Shown here piece after piece: positions 57,202-62,224 of a stretch of DNA of 62,224 nucleotides. This DNA comes from a virus, in the IMG/VR virus record IMGVR_UViG_3300032291_003678, positions 1 through 62,224 of that record; one strand, written 5' to 3'. The notes below the pieces were generated by a model. The model ran no database searches. It worked only from the letters and a program-made list of their open reading frames with translations, and was not told the origin of the DNA. Position numbers and translations under genes: made by a program. Positions within the stretch are counted from its first letter, which is position 1; each line of letters starts with the position of its first letter.

Positions 57202-57741
57202 TTATTTCCAATCAATTTTAGGACAATACTTGTTGTATTTTGCTTTAATGAATTCAGCAGTCATATTAACCTTAGCTTTCTTAGTTACCCACTTCTTTTG
57301 GTTTTGATCAAAATAAGAGTCATCTTTTGTTATATACTCTCTTAAACAACCAACTCCATGTATAGTACCAACAATAATTGCAGCTGCCCAAATCATACAA
57401 CCCATAAATTGACAGAACTCCCAAAAAGTTTTTGGTTCAATATGAACAAACAATCCAATAATTGAAGTAATTGCGCAAGCAGCAAGCCATATTGCTATAT
57501 AAACACCTGCACTAATACCTAATCTAGCTCCTACACTTCTATCTCCATTCTCATATTGTTTATCCAATAGATCGTAGATAACTACTGGAATTGAAAATAC
57601 TGTGTAAGGAATGATTGTTAAATACATCAATACTACTTTCCAGAAGTATGGGCATAAGTTGTTTGGTAATCCTTGGTTTTCACTAACACCATAAAACCAT
57701 TTGTACAATTTGACTGTTGTTGAATTTTGATCTAATGTCAT
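57202..57741 (-). CDS. Multi-pass membrane protein
   Basis: 179 aa with at least three hydrophobic helices (MYLTIIPYTVFSIPVVIYDL, SAGVYIAIWLAACAITSIIG, GCMIWAAAIIVGTIHGV) and a basic cytoplasmic tail. Own promoter at 57775-57785. Function unknown. Confidence 0.6.
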   Translation of the reverse strand: MTLDQNSTTVKLYKWFYGVSENQGLPNNLCPYFWKVVLMYLTIIPYTVFSIPVVIYDLLDKQYENGDRSVGARLGISAGVYIAIWLAACAITSIIGLFVHIEPKTFWEFCQFMGCMIWAAAIIVGTIHGVGCLREYITKDDSYFDQNQKKWVTKKAKVNMTAEFIKAKYNKYCPKIDWK

Positions 57742-57774
57742 AACTTTTATTTGTTTTTTAAATTAATAATACTT

Positions 57775-57785
57775 AAATATACGAA
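57775..57785 (-). promoter_or_regulatory. Phage promoter motif
   Basis: Recurrent motif upstream of the 179-aa membrane protein gene. Confidence 0.6.
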
Positions 57786-57787
57786 AT

Positions 57788-58147
57788 TTATTTTGATAAA
57801 ACAAATAATTCATACAAAGAATTTTCAGTTTTAAACTTAATATAATCCTCTCTCTGCTCTACAATCTCAGTTACTGTAGTTGTTTGCCAAGTAAAGAATG
57901 CGTTAAATGGGGACATAATTAAACTTCTCCCAACTGCTATTTCTTTATGTTGTGATTTGAATTTACCATCTTCATTAAACTCTAACCACATTATATTTGG
58001 AGATTGTTTTGTTAGACCATCTCTTTCTCTTACTAGTTTGTACTGCATATATTCTGTTCCGAATATTTCTTCAAATGATTTGTTTAATTCTAAGTTACCA
58101 TCCTCGTTTTGAGTTAGTAGTACTTTTGGTTGTGCTCCTCCTATCAT
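57788..58147 (-). CDS. Hypothetical protein
   Basis: 119 aa, beta-rich (KVLLTQNEDGNLELNKSFEE, SPNIMWLEFNEDGKFKS). Separated from the cPPR gene by 3 bases. No domain recognised. Confidence 0.5.
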   Translation of the reverse strand: MIGGAQPKVLLTQNEDGNLELNKSFEEIFGTEYMQYKLVRERDGLTKQSPNIMWLEFNEDGKFKSQHKEIAVGRSLIMSPFNAFFTWQTTTVTEIVEQREDYIKFKTENSLYELFVLSK

Positions 58148-58150
58148 AAT

Positions 58151-58561
58151 TTATACTGTATGTTCAATTCTTACTCTTACACAATTCTGAGGTAATCGGT
58201 GAATGTGTCTGTAGTTGTTAATGTATCCCATCATGTTTGCACTACCAACTGCATTTGCAGAATGTATTACAACATCAACAACAGGAGCTCCATCCAACCA
58301 TTGATTAACCAACCATTTTGTGCAATCCATTCCAGTCTTTTCCGTAATGTTATCATAGTTCAATTCATAATTGTGATACACGTTTGAATGCCATTCAGCC
58401 ATTGCTGATGGACCTAAATCGTGATCTAATGATATTATCTCAATGTTTTCTAATCCATAGTAAGTAACTTGATCTACAAATTGCTCATAGTTTCTAACTA
58501 CTTTCCATTCTGGATCAATTGGTGTTCTTACGTCGTCTAAATATATTTTAACTTTACTCAT
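58151..58561 (-). CDS. Cyclic-phosphate processing receiver-like protein (cPPR)
   Basis: 136 aa. The receiver-like order is IYLDDVRTP at the N-terminus, then ISLDHDLGPSA, then VVIHSANAVGSANMMGYINN at the C-terminus. That pattern (LDDxRxP, LDHDLG, HSxNxxG) marks the cPPR domain predicted to act on cyclic phosphate RNA ends. Substrate unproven. Confidence 0.7.
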   Translation of the reverse strand: MSKVKIYLDDVRTPIDPEWKVVRNYEQFVDQVTYYGLENIEIISLDHDLGPSAMAEWHSNVYHNYELNYDNITEKTGMDCTKWLVNQWLDGAPVVDVVIHSANAVGSANMMGYINNYRHIHRLPQNCVRVRIEHTV

Positions 58562-58724
58562 CTTTTTCTTGTTTTTCTAATTCATCTAACCCATCTACTA
58601 CTGTTACGTCCCAGTCTTTAAAATCTTCGTCAGGTTTGTTATTAATTTTATTCACATACCAAATCCCAGCTACCTCTATACCTACGAGTATTATTATTAA
58701 TATTATTGTTATAATTATTTCCAT
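58554..58724 (-). CDS. 56-aa single-pass membrane protein
   Basis: MEIIITIILIIILVGIEVAG..., a strong N-terminal helix then an acidic tail (PDEDFKDWDV). Overlaps the cPPR start, so translation may be coupled. Confidence 0.5.
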   Translation of the reverse strand: MEIIITIILIIILVGIEVAGIWYVNKINNKPDEDFKDWDVTVVDGLDELEKQEKDE

Positions 58725-58728
58725 ATGT

Positions 58729-59346
58729 TTAATCCCACCAGCGATTTATATTCTCATTTACTATTTTGAATAGTAGATCTTGAGCACGTTTTTGGTTGAT
58801 ATGGCAAATGTTCATAGCAATGATTCTTTTCATATCAGATTCATCTCTTCCATCTAAAGTAAATGGACCTGCTCCTTTTAACACTTTTCGATATATTAGT
58901 TTATACTTTTTAAACAACTCATCATACTTTTCCCATACCTCTTGTGAGTTGTATAGGGAAGATCCTGGCCTGTCTTTGCAAGGTGTAAACCATACTCTGT
59001 CTTTATGGTAATCCATGTATTCAGTAGCATATGTTTCATCTTGAACTAATTGGATTAATTTAACACATAGTCTCATTCTTTTGGCATCAAGTTGTGCTCT
59101 GGTATGTCTGTCTTTAGTACCAATCTCGTTTGCTTGTGCTTTGAGTTTATGTTTTAGTACTTCAAAGATAAAGTGGTCATCCCAGTGTCTGTCCTTCCAT
59201 ATAACTGGAAACCAGTAAATGATGTTTTGAATACCCCATTTAATTTCTTTGTGTAGGTATCTACCATCATGTTCCCACCACATCAATATCCTTTTGAATA
59301 TGTTTGGTCTTGGTCTGTTTTTTAAGTCTTCGAAAAAATCTTCCAT
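58729..59346 (-). CDS. Conserved phage protein, VIWKDRHWDDH type
   Basis: 205 aa, helical. WGIQNIIYWFPVIWKDRHWD and LKHKLKAQANEIGT are a recognisable phage family pattern, present in T4-like and Bacteroidota phages, without known function. Sits between two membrane-related genes. Confidence 0.7.
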   Translation of the reverse strand: MEDFFEDLKNRPRPNIFKRILMWWEHDGRYLHKEIKWGIQNIIYWFPVIWKDRHWDDHFIFEVLKHKLKAQANEIGTKDRHTRAQLDAKRMRLCVKLIQLVQDETYATEYMDYHKDRVWFTPCKDRPGSSLYNSQEVWEKYDELFKKYKLIYRKVLKGAGPFTLDGRDESDMKRIIAMNICHINQKRAQDLLFKIVNENINRWWD

Positions 59347-59609
59347 TATTTCTGCAATTTAAGTTTTCTTGGATTAACTTCAAATAAATTTCCTTCTGAA
59401 TCTAAATATCCAGCATAGAACGAACTATCTATTTTTATGATAACATCATACCCTAATACCATGTTAATACCATTTCTAGAAGTATGTGTTGTATCTACTA
59501 CTTTATATTCTCCTTTTTGGAGTACCGGTTGTTGTCTGCAGCTTACTACTATTAACATTAGTATTAGCATTGCTACAAATGTAATTGTAAATATTTTAAT
59601 TTGTTTCAT
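59346..59609 (-). CDS. Small lipoprotein
   Basis: 87 aa from MKQIKIFTITFVAM; signal peptide with lipobox LIVVSC. The longer frame adds 11 charged residues that would disturb the signal. Outer part beta-like (YKVVDTTHTSRNGINMVLGY). Envelope location. Confidence 0.6.
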   Translation of the reverse strand: MKQIKIFTITFVAMLILMLIVVSCRQQPVLQKGEYKVVDTTHTSRNGINMVLGYDVIIKIDSSFYAGYLDSEGNLFEVNPRKLKLQK

Positions 59610-59620
59610 ATTATTTCTTT

Positions 59621-59926
59621 TTAAATTTGTTTCCATTTCCAATCATCACTTGATTCTGACTTAACTTGACAAGAGAAGATTTGATATCCTGCTCTCCAGT
59701 ATGTTAAGTGAATAACCCCATCAGGACTTTCAGCTAATAGCTCGATATTGCTTGGTGGTGTTTCTTCAAATACTGTTTTCCATCTGTTTTTTTCTTGTGC
59801 AAGTTCAAAACCTCTTATAAAAGAATTTTTACAAGATAATTTAAAACGCTCTTTTGTAGCTGCAAACTTTTCTAGTTCAATTAAGGCATTTGCTTTAGCA
59901 GCTTTATCAATTTCTTCTTGTTTCAT
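59621..59926 (-). CDS. DUF551-like protein
   Basis: 101 aa. The last 50 residues, beginning WKTVFEETPPSNIELLAES, match the DUF551 pattern (W..V.E..P.....), with a helical N-terminus. Small phage and prophage proteins of unknown function. Overlaps the 430-aa gene by 20 bases. Confidence 0.6.
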   Translation of the reverse strand: MKQEEIDKAAKANALIELEKFAATKERFKLSCKNSFIRGFELAQEKNRWKTVFEETPPSNIELLAESPDGVIHLTYWRAGYQIFSCQVKSESSDDWKWKQI

Positions 59927-61199
59927 AAACTATCTTTTTAAATTGTTCAATAAACTTTATAATATCTCTTCTTTTATAACCTGGCTTAGTTGGATGTTCA
60001 ACAAGAGATTCAAGGATGTTTATAACATCTTCCTCACTATAACTTTTTTCTTGTTGCCCTTTAATTTCTTTAACAAGTGTGTCTAACATATCAGAAGAAA
60101 ATTTTCTAGCGTCGAACTCCTGTTGCCATTTAGCTCCTTGTATAAAACAATATCTCCTTGATTTATCTTTTTCTTCTGTTCTAAACTGTTTAGCTTCAAC
60201 AAATCTTTCAGCAGCTTCTTCAAGTGTTTCTTGTTTAGGTTCTCTATTGAATAACTGGTCATCCATATCTTTTTCTGCAAAATACATAAATTCAAGACAT
60301 TTATAAACACTCATTCCACTTTTACAACAATCTGAAATGTATTGTTTATACTTTTCAAAATCTTCATCAGTGTACTTGTAATCATCTTCTGTACGTCTGT
60401 CTTTTATTCTTTGTAGGTATTGTTCAAGTGTTTCTTGTTTATGTTTGTCAATTAACTCTTTCACACCTTTCTTTTTTTCTTCATTGAATATGTCTTCTAA
60501 AGTAATTTCTTGTTCAGGTCCACAATCACAAGTTATTGTATGACCACAATAGCATTTGATAAGTTTAGGTTCTATCTTATCAAGCATTTGAGCCACTAAA
60601 GAAGTTTTATATCCTAACACTACATCTTTAGGTTCTTCTTGTGGTAATACTACATTTCCTTTACACCAACCATAGTCATACAATCCTAACTCTTCATCTG
60701 ATTTCATCATATCGATGAGGTGTTGCTTTTGTTGTTCTTTTGGAATGATGATTTTGTAATCTCTCAAATCACTTTTACCTTCCCAATTTAAAGAACCATC
60801 TCCACTAATAGCGTTTACTTCAGCAATAGAAGTATTTATTCCGTGAAACCTCTCAACTTCAACCTCCTCACAACTTGGATTCTTAACAAACCATTCTAAA
60901 AACTCATCATCAATAGCTTGTACACCATCTGCAATTAAGTCTTGGTCTGTTGTTAAGATGATTTTTTTACAACTTGGTGCTTTATCTGCTAATTCAAACA
61001 TTGCTCCATTAGAAACAACATTATTATCTCTGTTTAACCAATAACTATCCCATTCAATTTCTTCATCAGAAGTGATGTAGATGTTTTGATACTTCGTAGA
61101 AGGAACATTCAAATGGCTTTCAGTAGTTAAAAATAAATTATTTTTATAACAATATAACCTACTTGGTTTGTCTGTTGGTAATACATGAATGTTTTTCAT
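59907..61199 (-). CDS. Modular composite phage protein
   Basis: 430 aa. Residues 1-150 form a domain with IILTTDQDLIADGVQAIDDE and DEFLEWFVKNPSCEEVEVER, patterns known from flavobacterial prophages. A Cys cluster CYCGHTITCDCG follows at residues 217-228, and the C-terminal third holds ETLEEAAERFVEAK, then FIQGAKWQQE and SYSEEDV modules shared with the 75-aa gene at 1745. Looks assembled by recombination. Own promoter at 61225-61235. Confidence 0.65.
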   Translation of the reverse strand: MKNIHVLPTDKPSRLYCYKNNLFLTTESHLNVPSTKYQNIYITSDEEIEWDSYWLNRDNNVVSNGAMFELADKAPSCKKIILTTDQDLIADGVQAIDDEFLEWFVKNPSCEEVEVERFHGINTSIAEVNAISGDGSLNWEGKSDLRDYKIIIPKEQQKQHLIDMMKSDEELGLYDYGWCKGNVVLPQEEPKDVVLGYKTSLVAQMLDKIEPKLIKCYCGHTITCDCGPEQEITLEDIFNEEKKKGVKELIDKHKQETLEQYLQRIKDRRTEDDYKYTDEDFEKYKQYISDCCKSGMSVYKCLEFMYFAEKDMDDQLFNREPKQETLEEAAERFVEAKQFRTEEKDKSRRYCFIQGAKWQQEFDARKFSSDMLDTLVKEIKGQQEKSYSEEDVINILESLVEHPTKPGYKRRDIIKFIEQFKKIVYETRRN

Positions 61200-61224
61200 A
61201 ACCTTTGTTTTTAAATTTATACTT

Positions 61225-61235
61225 AAATATACGAA
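61225..61235 (-). promoter_or_regulatory. Phage promoter motif
   Basis: Recurrent motif upstream of the 430-aa gene. Confidence 0.6.
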
Positions 61236-61242
61236 ATTTATT

Positions 61243-61413
61243 TTAATTTACCAACTTTTCTATGCGATAAGTTTTAAGATTAAAAAATATATCACCCCCT
61301 ATACACTCGTACTGTTGATCGTTTATAGTCATGATTTTACCATGATTTTTGTGTGAACGAATGGATTTTAGTGTTGGTGAAAGATCTTCACAGTATGTTC
61401 TTTTACCTCTCAT
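61243..61413 (-). CDS. 56-aa hypothetical protein
   Basis: MRGKRTYCEDLSPTLKSIRS..., basic and beta-like (GKIMTINDQQYECIGGDIFF). The ATG overlaps the TGA of the upstream 46-aa ORF. Function unknown. Confidence 0.5.
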   Translation of the reverse strand: MRGKRTYCEDLSPTLKSIRSHKNHGKIMTINDQQYECIGGDIFFNLKTYRIEKLVN

Positions 61414-61550
61414 AATCTACTTATTACTCCAATAATTAAAAATATTCCTAACCAAAGAATTGCACTTACAAATACCAAAGGGAATGTATCTACATTGTTA
61501 GCATCATATTTAAAAAATAGTATTTTAAATAGTATTTTAAGTCTACTCAT
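61410..61550 (-). CDS. 46-aa membrane peptide
   Basis: MSRLKILFKILFFKYDANNV... with hydrophobic C-terminal half (VSAILWLGIFLIIGVI). Overlaps both neighbours by a few bases (ATGA type), so translation is coupled. Confidence 0.5.
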   Translation of the reverse strand: MSRLKILFKILFFKYDANNVDTFPLVFVSAILWLGIFLIIGVISRL

Positions 61551-61777
61551 AGTCCTAGATATTTCTTAATACTTTCGTTACAGTAGTCTATATAGTGTAA
61601 TAACTCCTCTTGTACTACTTCTGAGGATCTTTCGGTTAAGTATTTACGAGCAGCTCTCTGTCTTTGTACAAAAAGTGAATGGGCTGGAGAGGTTATCGGT
61701 ACTGGTACTTCTAGTTGAGCTATAGTATTTATTTTTCTGTGTAGATCGATTTGATGTGAAAGATTTGATTCGCTCAT
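61547..61777 (-). CDS. Small hypothetical protein
   Basis: 76 aa. Helical, with PVPITSPAHSLFVQRQRAAR and a final KKYLGL. Overlaps neighbours at both ends. Function unknown. Confidence 0.5.
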   Translation of the reverse strand: MSESNLSHQIDLHRKINTIAQLEVPVPITSPAHSLFVQRQRAARKYLTERSSEVVQEELLHYIDYCNESIKKYLGL

Positions 61778-61778
61778 C

Positions 61779-62039
61779 TTATTTAATATTTGATTCTGGG
61801 TAGGAGTTTAGGATTGAATTTGTATCTATAGAATAGCCATAGTCAGTTATTTGTACTTTTTCACTAGCTGCTTTTAAAGCTTCTGCTACATGCATTTTTG
61901 CAAATTCAATCATTGCTCTTTTTATATTTTCTTGAGCAAATACGTAAGCATCTCTGTGAATTATTAAATTAAAACTACCTATTTTAGGTTCTTTAAAAAC
62001 GTTATTTTTTACTAAAACTTCTTCTGCTGTTGGTATCAT
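61779..62039 (-). CDS. Hypothetical protein
   Basis: 86 aa. KIGSFNLIIHRDAYVFAQEN and an Ala/Lys-rich helix. First gene after the promoter at 62069-62079, AAAAGTT leader. Function unknown. Confidence 0.55.
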   Translation of the reverse strand: MIPTAEEVLVKNNVFKEPKIGSFNLIIHRDAYVFAQENIKRAMIEFAKMHVAEALKAASEKVQITDYGYSIDTNSILNSYPESNIK

Positions 62040-62068
62040 AACTTTTATTTTATTTGTTTCTAATACCT

Positions 62069-62079
62069 AAATATACGAA
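62069..62079 (-). promoter_or_regulatory. Phage promoter motif
   Basis: Recurrent motif upstream of the 86-aa gene, directly following a hairpin. Confidence 0.6.
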
Positions 62080-62106
62080 AAAAAGCTTGCCTAAGCAAGC
62101 CTTTTA
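62080..62106 (-). terminator. Terminator-like hairpin
   Basis: AAGCTTGCCTAAGCAAGCCTT (plus strand) forms an AAGGCTTGC / GCAAGCTT stem; it ends the transcript of the gene running off the right edge. Confidence 0.6.
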
Positions 62107-62126
62107 TTAATTATTTTTAAAATATT

Positions 62127-62224
62127 TTACTTAATAGTGACCATTTGCATTATGGCTGGGTCTAGATATTTTGGGATAAGTTCTCTATAAACTCTACCTC
62201 TCTTATCACTTGTTGGATCAATTA
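62127..62224 (-). CDS. Partial CDS running off the right edge
   Basis: C-terminal 31 residues only (IDPTSDKRGRVYRELIPKYL then DPAIMQMVTIK, then stop). Open to the edge of the window, so start and function are unknown. Confidence 0.55.
   Translation of the reverse strand, partial: IDPTSDKRGRVYRELIPKYLDPAIMQMVTIK

Overview
The window looks like part of a large, AT-rich, T4-like tailed phage genome whose host is probably a member of the Bacteroidota (Flavobacteriia or relatives). Three observations support this. All supported genes lie on the minus strand, tightly packed, with many tiny ORFs. The replication genes are T4-type: family B polymerase, gp45-like clamp, and gp44/gp62-like clamp loader. 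A promoter-like motif that on the coding strand reads TTCGTATATTTAA recurs about 35 times and resembles the Bacteroidota -7 element (TAnnTTTG). Few genes have Shine-Dalgarno sequences; many instead begin with a repeated A-rich leader ending AAAGGTTATG or AAAAGTTATG.

Layout by coordinate (transcription runs from high to low). 1-17.9 kb: about 45 small accessory genes, many with their own promoter and a hairpin terminator. They include an AT-hook repeat protein, a DUF932 protein, an SPFH/prohibitin-like lipoprotein, a thioredoxin-like protein, a SWIM zinc-finger protein, a degenerate HNH protein and one odd tRNA-like gene. 17.9-31 kb: a nucleotide-sugar and glycosyltransferase cluster. It holds GDP-mannose 4,6-dehydratase, a ColD-type PLP dehydratase with His in place of the catalytic Lys, a split transketolase, an SDR reductase, an RmlC-like epimerase, a methyltransferase and seven glycosyltransferase-like proteins. 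I infer a branched-chain 3,6-dideoxy sugar. 31-40.6 kb: replication and folding, with a PD-(D/E)XK nuclease, DUF3310, clamp loader, GroEL, GroES, Hsp20, sliding clamp, and a family B DNA polymerase split into two genes with a third small gene between them. 40.9-47.6 kb: nucleotide metabolism, with a MazG-like protein, a phosphoribosyltransferase, FolE, QueE, QueD and ThyA. This points to 7-deazaguanine synthesis for modified phage DNA, though QueC is not in the window.

49.0-54.2 kb is the most unusual part. A tyrosine recombinase gene is followed by eleven one-gene cassettes, all in the same orientation. They are separated by twelve imperfect palindromes with ...TAAC / GTTA... ends, the architecture of an integron cassette array with attC sites. 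Cassettes carry none of the phage promoter motifs, but one phage promoter at the far end faces into the array. 54.2-62.2 kb returns to ordinary phage accessory genes: a metallophosphoesterase, a cPPR-type receiver protein, DUF551, membrane proteins, and a partial gene at the right edge.

Taken together the phage appears to carry its own replisome, chaperonin, modified-nucleotide pathway and glycan pathway, plus a cassette-capture platform for swapping small accessory genes. Functions of the small ORFs are mostly unknown, and all assignments come from reading motifs, without database searches.
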